From positions 37,265,293 through 37,329,292 of the forward strand of contig NC_084469.1 in the NCBI RefSeq assembly GCF_027409185.1: a stretch of 64,000 nucleotides of DNA, written 5' to 3'. Of the stretch, positions 37,426 through 49,815 are shown piece by piece; the first letter of the stretch is position 1; each line of letters starts with the position of its first letter. The notes under the pieces were generated by a model. It was not told the DNA's origin. It saw only the letters and a list, made by a program, of their open reading frames with translations, and searched no databases. The stretch is from Cynocephalus volans (Eukaryota; Chordata; Mammalia; Dermoptera; Cynocephalidae). The translations under genes were made by a program, and so were the position numbers.

Positions 37426-37484
<59 letters not shown>
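37421..37484. repeat. (TTTA)n microsatellite
   Basis: About 15 units; the expanded tail of the adjoining SINE. Confidence 0.95.
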
Positions 37485-37486
<2 letters not shown>

Positions 37487-37642
37487 AAAAGATGACCGGT
37501 AAGGGGATCTTAACCCTTGACTTGGTGTTGTCAGCACCACGCTCACCCAGTGAGCAAACCGGCCATCCCTATATGGGATCCGAACCCGCGGCCTCGGCGC
37601 TCCCAGTGCCACACTCTCCCGAGTGAGCCACGGGCTCGGCCC
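37427..37642 (-). mobile_element. ERE SINE with (TTTA)n tail
   Basis: The body is 37491-37642 and the tail an expanded tetranucleotide run. A perfect 16-base target duplication CAGTCTGATCTATTTA lies at 37413-37428 and 37642-37657, so the microsatellite grew from the SINE tail. Confidence 0.88.
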
Positions 37643-38299
37643 AGTCTGATCTATTTAAATTGTATACAATCATTATTTGCTGAATGCAACATTCTGTATT
37701 TGGTCCTTTACTGAGTTGGGTTTCACATAGGTGGGACATTTCTGAAAGACAGTTTGCATTAATAAAATAAATTTGTGAGCAGAAGACTTCCACACAGCAT
37801 TTTCCATAGTAGACTTGACACAATGCAAATTTTGAGGGTAACTGTGAAATAAATGGTCCTGTGGTTGAATGAATTTAAGATGAATTTAAGAAATGTGGCA
37901 AACACTATTCTCTCTTCTTAGAGATTCACCATAAATATTAGCATATTAAGGAATCTGAAAAGACTTTCAGTAAAGAAATACAAATAGCTTTTCATTGGAT
38001 CTGGAATTTCCTAAGGCGATTTGATGTTAAAACACCAACTTATGTATTCTCCGTTCCAGAAAACAATAAAGGAAGGCTGAAGATATAATTCATCTAGCAG
38101 TTTTGGCCCAGAAGAAAGCAACAGAGAGCTTTTATTCAAAGTACAACCTTTTGTATGTAGCAGATGCTCAGTAAATATTTGTTCTAGCGAATAAACAAAT
38201 CAAAGCAATTTGAGGGGCAGTCTGTATCGAAAGAGGCCTGAGGTGATAAGTCAGAAAAGAATAGGATCAGACTGTCAGTTTCATGTAAAAGTAATAGTT

Positions 38300-38480
38300 A
38301 TGACTTATTAAAAACTCACCACATTCCAGGTTTTGTCCATATTGGCTTATTGAAGCTTCATAATACTTCTGTGAGGTAGGTGCTAATATCATTTCCGTTT
38401 TATAGTCAAGGAATCCCTGAGAGTTTAAGTAACCTGCCCAAGGCCACACAACTAGTTAGCAACAGAAAATGGGATTCAAA
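38300..38480 (+). mobile_element. MIR SINE
   Basis: CTTCATAATACTTCTGTGAG, GTAACCTGCCCAAGGCCACA and ATGGGATTCAAACC. Confidence 0.65.
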
Positions 38481-38869
38481 CCATCTCTGGATCTAGACGC
38501 TATGTCTGTAACCTTTCACTTTTGGAAGTGCATCATTTTTGAATGCCTACATGGCACAGGACTCTGCTGGGAAGGGATATGAGATAGGGTCACTGCCCTG
38601 AAGGAGTTAACAATAGAGATGGGAAGAGGGTACATAGACATAAAAATGATAAATCACTCTCCTAAGATTAAACTAAGTGCCCAAATGAGTGGGATGCACA
38701 GTGGATTAGATGCGGTACAAGGCATCTGAAAACCATAATGTGTATTGTACATATAAAATGTTATCAGAGTTGTTATTAACAATAATTATTAATAACATTT
38801 TATTTATTTAGGGGAGGGAAGAGATCTGGAGGGGAGTGGTGACTGTGTAGGTATTAATGATCTTTTTGT

Positions 38870-39065
38870 AGTACTTTCCAATTTACATAGCATTTTTGAA
38901 TATTTTATTATGTTTAATTTTCTCTACAAGGCTGAAGGATTTATATTATTTACATTATTATTATTCCCATTGTCCAAATGGGGAAACTGAGGCTTAACAG
39001 GATAAGTGGCCAAAAGGCCCCACAGCTAGTAGGCAATAGAACCAGAATTGAAATGCAAGTTTCCA
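38870..39065 (+). mobile_element. MIR SINE
   Basis: AATGGGGAAACTGAGGCTTA and CCCACAGCTAGTAGGCAATA. Confidence 0.6.
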
Positions 39066-39069
39066 ATTC

Positions 39070-41060
39070 TAAAGCCATGCTTTGTCCTCTACCTCCTACT
39101 GTCACCTCTTAAAGGAGACATGGGTGAGGGGAACAGGGAGGAGGTTCTGGGCTTCGGGAACTGAGGGATCATGGCTTGGAGACAAGACTTCCAAGGATAG
39201 GTAGACCAGGCAAGCCAGAGTGCAGGATTGGGGCAGGGTCGGGGCTGATGTGGGGGTCAAGGCTGGAGAAGTGGCCTGGGCTCACTTGTGATGCGTTTCC
39301 AATGCCCAGTCAAGGAGTCAGGGCATTATTCTGAGATCATTGAGGAACCTTTTGAGGTTTGTGAGCAGGAAAGATGAATCTAGAACTGGTGATAGGATAT
39401 AATGCCGAGGGGAGAAACTGGAGGCCCAGAACCATTTAGCAACTATTTAAAAATCTTGGTATAAAACTTGCTGAGATGATTACACAGGCTCTGATGACTT
39501 GTGGGGGCAGGTGTGCAGTTAGATGGTTAAAATTTAGTCATGGACACCCCTCTGAATCCAGATCTGTTTCAAAATTCTCCATAGCACCAGAGGGTGGTTT
39601 TCGCAGGGGTTGTGCCCTGGTTTCTCTGAGTCTACTCTGCAGACTCAAGGAGAAGAGCTTTGTGGGGGCTCATGGTTTTTCTGCCATGTGGTACCATTTA
39701 GGGATAGCATGAACAGAGAATTTTTAAATCCCCGAAGGTGAAAGTAGTGTGTTTGGGGGCTGATTAAAGACCTCTGTGAGCTCTGGGCTTGTTTTTTGAG
39801 GTCCCACTCCATGTTATAGCAATATATTAAAATCCACTAATATATGTTAACATCCACTTACACTGAATATAAAAAATAATCATGGTGTAAAATGGAGAGG
39901 GCCTTGATAAAAGTGTGATTTGAAAGGAAAGAGAAAACTCAAGGGACACCCCGAAAGTAGGACCCACAAGACTTTGATGACTGCCAGATTTGAGGAGGGA
40001 GAAAGAATCAAAGAATCTTGCCTTTCACTGCAGCCCTCATTTCAGCCTGAGAATCTAGAGCCATGACACCAGCCCAGAAGAGATACTGGGCGGGGTGGGG
40101 GGGTGGGGTGGGCTAAGTTTAGATTTTAGACATATAGAAGTTGAGATGATGGTGGAGATGTCCAGCTGGCAGGTAGAGAAAAGAGTCTAACATTTAAAAG
40201 AGAAGTCAGGACTGAAGATGATGTAGGACTTGTGGGGTCTTCCCTATGGAGGTGATAGTTGAAACCATTGTGGAAGTTGGGCTCTCACAGGAAGGCTGCA
40301 TGTTGAGGACATGGGAAGAGGAAATGAAAACTGAAAAAGAGGAAAATAAATAAAAATAAATAAAGGTCATTCTGCAAGAAAGCAAATTCCCAAGTGAGAA
40401 GCAATGAGATCTTGTGGAGTCAGAAGACCCAAGTGGGCCACATCTTACCCCTGCCATTTACTGACCACCTCACCTCTCTAAGCGACTTTGGAGTCTTTTC
40501 CTCTCAGCTGCAAAAGCAGAAAAGTTATTCTGTTTCCGCCCAAGTCACGAGGATGGTGGGTATGCCTAGATGTGGCTGTCTCTGCATGCAGTCTGTTTCC
40601 AGCCTGTGCCAAGCCGTATGTTTTCATCTCTACTAGTCTTGACACAGGCCTCAGCAAATAATCCACCACCACCAAAAATATAAATGAGCAATGCAGACTT
40701 TACTGAAGATCTTGCAGAGGTGACATAAAAGAGGATTATTTTACACACTCCAGAGGAAATCGTTTAGTTTCCATTAGAAATGTCTGCTCTACAAAGTCCC
40801 CTTTTCTTCACAGTGATGCTGGTGGTTCATACCCTTCCTGTCCCTTAGGTGTCTCTCCTGCCCCTAGTGGTACTCAGCTGTTCCTCTGTTATGTCAACCA
40901 CTTAGCTCTGCCGTAGGCCTGCATTACTACTCATCTGGTTACTCAGCAACCTAAGAGTCCTGAAGTACAGAGGACCACTTCCAGCCTTAGAAGCAAGTTT
41001 GGCAACCCCCTATTCACCTGTTTTTACTCATATATACTCTTTTGGTTGGGAGGGGAGTCT
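39070..41060. other. Intergenic, no feature recognised
   Basis: Unique-looking sequence between MYH13 and MYH8, with a G-run at 40088-40112. No gene supported. Confidence 0.4.
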
Positions 41061-41064
41061 CATC

Positions 41065-41350
41065 TGATTATTTATTTTTACAACTGCATTGAGCTGTAAT
41101 TGATGTACAAAAACCTGTACATGTTTAATGTGTACAATTGATGAGTTTGGACATATGCATACACCCATGACACCATCACCACAATCACAGTAATGAACAT
41201 AACCTCCAAGAGTTTTCTTGTGTTAGGGGTCTCACCTTTATCCCACCACTATCCCCACAGTCCATAGCTCCTACCCCACACTACCACCCCATCTCTCCCA
41301 AATCTGAGAGTTCTGTGAATGATTATCTTCTTCAGGCTTGTTGCAAAATC
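41065..41350 (-). mobile_element. LINE-1 3' UTR fragment, antisense
   Basis: GAGCTGTAATTGATGTACAA, AATGTGTACAATTGATG and the CCATGACACCATCACCACAA region of an L1M 3' end, read on the minus strand. Confidence 0.65.
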
Positions 41351-42229
41351 CTTTTGTCAACTCTCAAGTGAAGGTAACTTTATCATTAGTGTCAAAAGAA
41401 GTCAAGGGAGGTGATATTTTTAAAAGAGGATATAACGAAGAGCATTACAGAGAAGTAGAAGAGAGACCCAGGAACAGGGCATTAGATTGGTCAGGGAGGT
41501 GATCCTGACAGTAATGTCAGCAGGATGGTGGGGGTGGCAGCTTGGGAGGCAAAAGATTAAGGAGTAAGCAGGTGTAAAGGAGGAGGAAAAAGTTTTCCTG
41601 ATTTTTCTAGGAGCGAATCTCTTTACCAATCCCTATTTAAGATGCATTCAGAGGTAATGTAGAAGTGGGTGGTGTGGTGGGAAGAAGAAGGCAGTAACAG
41701 GGCCAAGAAGAGAGGGAGAGGGAAAAAAGTGTGGTCAGGGTCATTCCTCAGAAGGCTACTTGAGAAGAAAGGGCAATTAACTGTGCAGATTGCAGGATCA
41801 TACCTTACCCCTCCCAACCCAGGCTATCTGAGAGCTATGTAACAGATGAAAGTTCAAAAAGCAGCAGGGAGTTTCCCAGCTAGGAACAGAAATTTCCAGG
41901 TGAAAGTCATAGGACCAGGTACATTAGGGAACGACACTAATTCATAGCTGAATTGCCTAACTAAAGATTTGAATGAGAATATTAGGTTTCAGAACTAAAG
42001 GGGGCCTTGAATAATATCTAGCTCCCACTTTATAGAAGCAGAAATTGAGGTTCAGGAAAGGTTACCTAATTCATGCTAAAGGTAAAAACAGGCCCTTCTC
42101 CATTCTACTTAAACTCAAGAGACCAAGTTTAGAACTCGCCCAAGTATGGTACATAAACTTCTTTGCTGGTGGTGTTTATTAAATGAAATTTTGCAAAGCA
42201 AAATGTTGGTAGGGATTATCAAGAGCATT

Positions 42230-42420
42230 ATGTAAATTGATTCTCGTTAAATGTCAATGAGGAGGTGGACTTATCACAGTTTTACAGGTGGGAAAACTAA
42301 GGTTTGGCAAGGTTAGGCAACTAGTCGTATACCTAGTAAGTGGCAGAGTGGGAACTGAAACAAATGTCTTTTGACTCTAAGTCCAGTTTGTCTTTTCACT
42401 ACAAGACAGCTGCTTCTGGC
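42230..42420 (+). mobile_element. MIR SINE
   Basis: TTTTACAGGTGGGAAAACTA, TAGTAAGTGGCAGAGTGGGA. Confidence 0.55.
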
Positions 42421-42854
42421 TTTGCAAGATCCTGTAGGACACTAATACTCTCAGAATTATACATGCTTCTCAGAATTACACACAAACCAGGCATCCTTTT
42501 CCAAAAACAACATGGAGAGATTGTGTGGATGGCTGGGGAACATTGTGTTCAGAGAAGAAATCCTATCAGCTAGGTCTGCTCAGTAAACTGGAGACTTTCC
42601 TGACTAGCTCCATAACCTTGACTGATGCCTATGAGAGTCAGGGGCTCCTGCCTCCCCCCTCCCCTCCTTTTTTGGTCCATTAGCTGTGTTTTGGTTACTT
42701 CAGCTGCTTAAAGTCTTATTAGAACTAAGGAAAGCATGATCAATTACTTTTCATTACTACCACTGGAGACTGGGGTCTTAAACAATGTATCCTTAAAAAA
42801 AAACCCATATCCTTTGCTGGACACTACCATTAAAACCTGCATGATGATGTAGTA

Positions 42855-43030
42855 ACTAAGAAGAGACATTGAAAGTCTGATGGGGTTCAAATTGACTTCA
42901 CCATATAAGCTGCGTGAATTTGGGCAAGTTACTTACCCTTTCTGAGCCTCAGTTTCCTCATCTGTAAAACAGGGATGATAGCAATACCTAACCTGGGGTT
43001 CTTGTGGCAATTAAGTGAGTTAATGAGTGC
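42855..43030 (-). mobile_element. MIR SINE
   Basis: TTTGGGCAAGTTACTTACCC, CAGTTTCCTCATCTGTAAAA and TTGTGGCAATTAAGTGAG. Confidence 0.65.
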
Positions 43031-43699
43031 AGGACAGAGTACTGTTTGAAAGTGACATGATGGTTTGGGTAAGGGGAGAGTGGCTGGGGTTATGTCAGCA
43101 GAAGAGCCTAAGATTTAGGAAACATCAACTTCCTCTGGAGAATACACCAACCACTGCCAGTGGCAGAGGGTTCTGGAAGCTGGTCAACATCTTAAATGCT
43201 GTTCTTTCACATCTTTTATGTTGCTGTCTGGTGAGTCCCATGACCACAGCCTGTCCACTGTCCATCTAGTCCTCCCATCCTACCCACTGCATATAGCCAA
43301 CTTCCTGTTCAGATAGCTGAACACACCTTTAAGTCAACCCTCTCCCACACTCCCCCACAACAATAAAACAAAACAAAGAAGATGGAGTCTGGATTCCTGA
43401 AAGTAAGGTGACCAACCATTCCGGTTGGCTTGGGATTGAGGAAGTTCTTGAGGCTTTCCGTTTTAAAATCAGGACAGTCTCGGGCAAATATGGATAAATT
43501 CAACATTATACCTGAAAGGTTGTTGACTGTATGATGGCAAAGATAGGTCTACATGATCTGACCAAGATAGGTCTACGTGGTACCAGTTTGAGGTCTCCTA
43601 CCAAGCTAAGAGGATGATGAAATTTATACCTGAAACTGATCATTTCAAATCTATAAAACAGCATAAAGCCAGCAACACAGTGACAACATGAGCTTACTT

Positions 43700-44215
43700 A
43701 ATCGTTTATTTATCATTTATTGAGGACTTACTATGCACTGGAGGATTTTAAGTGCTGGGGAATGAAACAAAGTCTCTGCCCTCATGGAAATTATATTCTA
43801 GTGTGTTGCATGTGGGGACAGACAACAAACAGATATATGATGTCAATTAGGATAAATGCTGTGAAGAAAAGAAAAAGAAGGGTAAGGAAATAGTGCCTGT
43901 GTGGTGTCTAAATAGATGGATCAGAAAGTTCCTTTGAAGAGGTGATATTTGAGCAGATACCAAGTGAACTGGATGAGTAAGACTTGAGAATATCAAAGGG
44001 GAACGGTACTCCAGGCAGAGGAAACAAATGCAAAGGCTCTGGGAGTCGATCGTGCGTGCCCTGGAACAGAAGGACGGCCAGTGGGCACAGGGTGAACCAG
44101 CAGCATGGAATAAGGGAGCAGAGGTGGGCAGGGGCCAGTTGGTTTAGAATCTTGCAAATTAAGGTAAAGATTTTGGGTTTTAAATGTAGGCTGTTATTGT
44201 AAAAGCGATTTTATT
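43700..44215. mobile_element. LINE-2-like remnant
   Basis: TTATTGAGGACTTACTATGC, CCCTCATGGAAATTATATTC and ACTCCAGGCAGAGGAAACA are ancient L2-like blocks. It ends about 290 bases before the candidate promoter. Confidence 0.4.
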
Positions 44216-44499
44216 TCCGTATTCTGTGCTGACTGTTGGATCTATTACCTGCTCTTTTCCTTCTCAACATTGGTTCATTCTGTCTAACAAAAAGTATTAA
44301 ATGTCTGCTCTTCATTCAACAAATGGCCTGCGAAGACACTGGTCCAGGCATTGGGGATAAAAAGTTTGTTCTCTCAAACAGTTGCAGGGAAAGATGGGTG
44401 GGTCACCGCATAATGCATGAAAAGACAGTGCTGCGGGCGGGCTCTGGACACCCAGTGACCACTTAACAGTAGCCATGTTTCAGATTCCCAGAGAAGGGA

Positions 44500-44650
44500 G
44501 GAGTCACTTCCGGCGTGCCCCACGGCATCATGGGAGGCTGAGGGAAGGAGAGGCCGGAAGTGACCCGCCATGGCTTGTCCGGGAGGCGATGCTGGTGAGT
44601 GTGCAGGGCTTTGCTCGCTCACGTGATTTATTAGAGCTCCCTCACGTGAT
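44500..44650 (+). promoter_or_regulatory. Candidate CpG-containing promoter and first exon, plus strand
   Basis: An exact 11-base inverted pair, gtcacttccgg (44503-44513) and ccggaagtgac (44554-44564), gives two head-to-head ETS/CRE-like sites in a locally CpG-rich patch. Six bases on, gccATGG is a good-context ATG (44570-44572). It opens a short frame (MACPGGDA) that meets a consensus donor GTGAGT at 44595-44600. Two CACGTG boxes (44620-44625, 44643-44648) follow in a 23-base tandem repeat. No TATA box. The pattern resembles housekeeping or long-noncoding RNA promoters, but transcription is inference, and chance or a retrocopy 5' end are alternatives. Confidence 0.4.
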
Positions 44651-45599
44651 TTGTTAGAGCTGTGTGATTCCAGACAGTGCCTGCGTGCAGGACTGTTTGG
44701 TTGGAGGGTGTGAAATTGGGTGTGGAGAAGAAATTTGAAGGCAGGGCCCTTAACAGACTGGGCCAGAGGAAAATTTTGGAAAATTCTTAGTCGCCAAATT
44801 CCATTTGAAATTTTTCAGCGCTTAGGCAAGCATGTTATTATGTCGCATCTCTCTCTATGTCTGTTTCCTACATAATATAGCAAATCAAGTTTATATACTA
44901 AAATCTGGGGTGTCAATTGAATTATTTTTCAGGATAGTGAAAAAAAATATGCTTCTGTTGTCCAGAGGGCCTTCAACCATCCATTTTTTAAAAACAGACT
45001 TCTTATGATTTGAGCCATCTCACTGCGCAGTACTTCGGTTTCCCCAAGAGAGAGCCACAAGCCATAATTTCTGTGAGGAGCTGAGAAAATAGTCTGCCCT
45101 CTTGTGAAGGTCAGGGCACTGTAATCTAAGAAAAGCTCTGTTTTGGGTGCGTTCCCCAAGGGTAGTGTTTTTCTCCATCATGGAGTGACTTTTTTTTTTC
45201 CTTGTGGCCTCTGGAAGCAGCATCTTGGTAGCCCTTGGAGCTAGGAGGGAGGAATCAGGCTGTTAAATTCCATCCTTAAGTAAGGTTCTTTCCATCTGCC
45301 CACGGCTGATTCTTCAGCTTCCTGTTTAGGAAAATGTGACTGATGAAGTCTATCGTGAAGGTGCCTGGGGACACTGATATGCGTAACATGTGCCCAAACC
45401 TTTGGCACAGCCAGGAGGCAGAATGTGTTTGCTCCCTGACAGCTGCTGTGTGTTAGCCCTGGAATGTTAATCCTTACAAGAGCTTGGATGAAAGGCAACA
45501 GCTTCTAGCAGCTGTGCTAGTTGTCTCATTCATCAGTGACCCTTCCTCCTCACCTTTCTGTTGTCAGTTATATGTATGTCTTTGATGAAAAGTGGATAC

Positions 45600-46110
45600 G
45601 AAATCATCTTAAAAGGCAGGTTACTTTTATTTATTTAAAAAATACGGGCCTTTAAAAAAATTTCAAAAGTAATATATAGATTTAAAAATATAATCAAACA
45701 CACCAAAGGAAAATTTTAAGTCACTCTTAAAATTTTAGCATAGAGGTAATTACTCTATCAAAATTTTGTTTCAGTCCTTTCAGACCTTTTCCCCCATGTT
45801 TGTATGTACTCTTAAACTCATACATCATTAAGGTATCAGTGTGTCAGTGCTGTTTTGTATTCTGCTTTTAGAATATGTTTTCAAAATTTTCTCCTGGTGT
45901 TGACTATCCTATGTCATGATTTTTAATAGTTACATAGTGTTCTATCCTTTGAATATACCATAACTTATTTAACCAATTTTCTATTGTTGGGCACTTAGGG
46001 TACTCTAATTTTTTGTCCTTTTAAGTATTCTAGTGAGTGTAATTGCACGTGAATGTTTATACATATCTTTAATTATTAAATTTATAGAATGTACTTTCTG
46101 GGCAAAAGTT
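45600..46110 (-). mobile_element. Old LINE-1 fragment, antisense
   Basis: Recognisable ATAGTGTTCTATCCTTTGAA, AACCAATTTTCTATTG and TTATTAAATTTATAGAA landmarks of an L1M 3' region. Confidence 0.5.
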
Positions 46111-46114
46111 AAGG

Positions 46115-46620
46115 ATGTTTAAGGGTAACAGTAATGGACTCCCTGTTACTGGAGCCTTTACAGTAATGATTTGCATAGGAAAACAAAAATATTCACTAAA
46201 GATCTTGTTGATGATTCAATATTGTGAATGTGCAATGATCAATGCAAGTTGACTGCAAAAAGAAATGAAAAATCTTGAAAAAGCTTCAGAATTTAATGAA
46301 GTCAGTGAAAGTGGCATTAGAAATCTGCTTGAATTTTGCAAAGCTATTGACCAGTGTTGATTCAGCAGTGTTGGACTAGTTAACCATTGAAGAACAGGAA
46401 ATGGACAAAGATGATGACCCAATAGATGCTTCAAGAGAATGAGTTCAGGTTCAAAGGATTAGGAAGGCCCTTAAAAATATTGATGAAGCCATCATGCAGT
46501 TTTGCAAAAAAGGACGTTCTTTATGATTGCATCACGAAAGTTAAACATAAAGGACCATGTTATGCTGTCATATAAGATTGTGAGAAATGTGTCCCTTTCT
46601 TCCCAATTGCAACATTGATT
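46115..46620 (+). other. Degenerate coding-like insert, unassigned
   Basis: Broken reading frames (for example TIEEQEMDKDDDPIDASRE, stop, VQVQRIRKALKNIDEAIMQF) suggest an old transposase or processed pseudogene remnant. It sits between L1 fragments; I cannot name the source. Confidence 0.3.
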
Positions 46621-46697
46621 CATTTTTTTGGTTTGTTTTAAGAATTAGTAGAAAGTTGTAGAAGTTAGTTGCAATTAGATCTATATCTTAAGACATA

Positions 46698-46779
46698 GGA
46701 GGGTACTTCAAAAAGTGTGTGGAAAAATAGAATTGAAAGAAAATATGCATCTTTCCATGAGCTTTCTGAAGTACCGTCA
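46698..46779. mobile_element. Mariner-like MITE, copy 3
   Basis: GGAGGGTACTTCAAAAAGTG and CTTTCTGAAGTACCGTC as inverted ends, preceded by TA. Confidence 0.65.
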
Positions 46780-46899
46780 TTTAACAAAATAAACACATTT
46801 CAATACTTTTGGTTTTATTTTTAAGATCAAATTCTAATTCATAATTTACTATAAAATTTTGGACCTCATTTTAATTTAGATTCACTTATTTATTTGTTT

Positions 46900-46993
46900 A
46901 TTTTTTTGGTGGCTGGCTGGTACAGGGATCTAAACTCATGACCTTGGTATTATAAGGCTGCACTGTAACCTGCTGAGTTAACTGGCCAGCCCT
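46900..46993 (-). mobile_element. Older tRNA-derived SINE, ERE-like
   Basis: One tRNA-like unit with CTGCTGAGTTAACTGGCCAG. It is flanked by the 11-base target repeat TAGATTCACTT (46877-46887 and 46993-47003). Confidence 0.75.
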
Positions 46994-46999
46994 AGATTC

Positions 47000-47400
47000 A
47001 CTTTAAATGGTTGTTTTTCCAGATGGCCTGATTGTGTAGAAAATCCCAAGGAATCTACAAAAAAAACTCAGAACTAATAAGTGAGTTCAGGATACAAGAT
47101 AAACATACAAAAATCAATTGTTTTTCTATATGCTAGCAATGAACATGTAAACACCAAAATTAGAAATACAATACCATTTATAATTGCTTTAAAAAAAGAA
47201 AGAAAAACAAAAATTTAGGTGTAAATCTCTCAAAATGTACAGAATTTGCATGCTGAAAACTACAAAATACTGATTAATGAAATCAAAAAAGATCTAAATA
47301 AATGGAGAAACAGACTGTAGTCATGAACTGGAAGACTCAACATAGTAAAGATGTCAAAAAACTGATAATGCAATTCCTGTCAAAAATTATAACTCTCACT
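47000..47400 (+). mobile_element. LINE-1 ORF2 fragment, sense
   Basis: TCCCAAGGAATCTAC, AAAACTCAGAACTAATAAG and AAAGATCTAAATAAATGG correspond to the distal reverse transcriptase region of L1. It is full of frame breaks. Confidence 0.7.
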
Positions 47401-47462
47401 TTAAGGTTTGGCATACAGTATTCTAATTATTACTATTTTGTTAAAGTGCTGTAATTGTACTA

Positions 47463-47541
47463 TGAGGGTACTTTAAAGTTCATGGAAAATAGAATTAAAA
47501 GATAATGCAAATCTTTTTGTGAACTTTTTGAAGACCCCTCA
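47463..47541. mobile_element. Mariner-like MITE, copy 4
   Basis: TGAGGGTACTTTAAAGTTCA and TTGAAGACCCCTCA as inverted ends, with TAT/ATA flanks. Only about 0.7 kb from copy 3. Confidence 0.65.
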
Positions 47542-47544
47542 TAT

Positions 47545-48730
47545 TTCTCCCAATGAAAAATTTTAAACATCTTTATGGAGGTATAATCAACATGTAATAA
47601 ACTGCACATATTTAAAGTGTAAAATTTGATGTTTTGACATGGGTGTACACTTGTGAAACTATGATCTCAATCAAGGTAATGAACATGTTCGTTAACTCCA
47701 AAAGTTTCCTCCTGCTCCCTTGTAGTTTCCCGCTTCTGTCCCTCTGTACTTCCTATAAACCCTCCCCCCTCCCTATCCCTAGGCAATCCCCGGTCTGCGT
47801 TCTATCACTGTAGATTGGTTTTCATTTTCTAGAATTTTATATAAATGGAATCATACATTTTGTACTTTTTGGGGGGTCTAGCTGCTTTCAGTCAGCATAA
47901 TTATCTTGAGATTCATCCATGTTTTTTGGTGTGTTAATAGTTTCTTTTTATTGCTGAGTAGTATTCCATTGTATGGATATACTACAGTTTGTTACCCGTT
48001 CACATTCGCCTGTTGATGGACATTTGGGTTCTTTTCAGTTTGGGACCATTACAAATAAATATGCTGTGTATAAATCTTTGTGTGGACATACGCTTTCATT
48101 TCTTTTGGATAAATACCTAGGAATGGAATGGCTGGATCATGTGGATAATTTCTTAACTTTTAAAGAAGCTGTCAAATTGTTTTAAGTGTTTGTACCATTT
48201 TACATCATCAGTAGCAGGTATGAGAGGTCCAGTTTCTTCTGGGCCAACACTTGGTCTTTTAGCCATTGTGATAGGTGTATAGTGGTATTTCATTGTGTTT
48301 TAATTGGTATTTTCCTAATGATTCATGATGTTGGGTCTCTATCATCTGTGTGTCTTCTTTAACGAAATGTTTAAATCTTTTGACTTTCTAAATACTGGGG
48401 TGTTTGTTTTCTTTTCATTGGATTTTTAGATTTGTTTGTATATTTTGGAAAGAAGTGTTTATATATTTTGGATACAAGCCTTTTATCAGGGATGTAAATT
48501 GCAAATGCTTTCTCTCAGTCTGTGGCTTGTCTTTTCGTTCTTTAACAGTGTTTTTCAAGTAGCAGAAGCTTTAAATCTTGATGAAGTCCAGTTTATCATT
48601 TTTTTTCTTTTCTGGCCTGTGTGTTTGGTGTTGTTAACAAAGAAATCTTTTCCTAAGCCAAAGTCACAAAGATTTGCTCTTATGTTTGCTTTCATAAGTT
48701 TTTATGACTATAGCTTTGATCCAAAATTTT
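47545..48730 (-). mobile_element. LINE-1 3' region, antisense
   Basis: About 1.2 kb of an L1M 3' UTR (CATGTAATAAACTGCACATA, TCCATTGTATGGATATAC, TGGATCATGTGG, AAGCCTTTTATCAGGG). No intact frame. Confidence 0.75.
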
Positions 48731-49084
48731 GTTCGAGTATTTTGAAATTTTTGTTTTAAACTTTAGTTATTAATTTTAGACATATTTGCGATTGTGGGCT
48801 GCACGATTTGTACAGTAAAAGATTGAGGCTGATGGGGTTGAAAGGTTGGGGGATAGTAGGTGCTAGAAGGTGGAAGAAAGGGTATATAAAGTACAATGTT
48901 TGTCTAGATTGCATTTTTGTTCTACTGCTTCCCCTCTTTCTGGAGGCCAAAATCAGGTTATTCTCCACCAAACCTTTCTTGTCTTATATTGATTTCTCTT
49001 CAAAGTTCATTCTTTCTCTTCTCTCTCTCTCATCTGATATATCCAAAAATCCTGTAAGTGCTACCTTCAGTTAATTTCGAATCC

Positions 49085-49815
49085 ATTCACTTCTAATCAT
49101 CTCCCAGTGCTATTTCTCTGGTCTAAGCCACTTTCATTTTTTTTTATCATTTATTTTGCAGTAGGCTTTTCTAACTAGTCTCCCAGTTTCTACCTCTGCT
49201 CCCATCAGTCTATTCTCAACATAGCAGCCAGAGTGAGTCTTGTACAATGCTTATTAATATCACTTTTCTGCTCAAAACCCTCCAAAGCCTTCCCACCTCA
49301 CTCTGAGTAAAGGCAAAAGTCCTTAGAGTGGCCTTGGAGCTCTACACCATCTGGTCCCCGGGTTCCTCTCTTAGGTCGTAACTGTCTATCTTACTCATTC
49401 TTCTTCAGCCATTCTGGCTTCCTCCTGTCCCCACAGCATCCTAACTTACCCCTGCTTTAGGGCCTTGGCATTTTCTGCTCTCCCTGTCTAAAAATGCTCT
49501 GCCCTCATTTACTCACTTGGCTTACTGTCTTGCTTCCTTCAGGTCTCTGCTCAAATGTAATCTTATTAGAGAGGCCTTCCCTGACTACTCTCTTTAAAAT
49601 AGTAACTGTCTCCTCCCTAGTTCTTAATTTTCCATTAGCATTTATAAGCTGGTACGTCACTTATTTACTTTATCATCTTTCTATCCTTGTAGAACGAACG
49701 TAAGCTCCCAGACAGTAGAAATTGTGTTCACTTCTGTACCCACAGAACTTAGAACAGTGCCTCACACATAGCAGATGCTCAGTATCTATTTGTGGGGTGG
49801 GTAAATGAACGGGTC
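49085..49815 (+). mobile_element. LINE-2 3' end
   Basis: A long L2 copy: AGCAGCCAGAGTGAGTCTTG, AAACCCTCCAAAGCCTTCCC, GAGAGGCCTTCCCTGACTAC, GTAAGCTCCCAGACAG, AACAGTGCCTCACACATAGC. It lies just beyond the MYH8 polyadenylation site. Confidence 0.75.
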
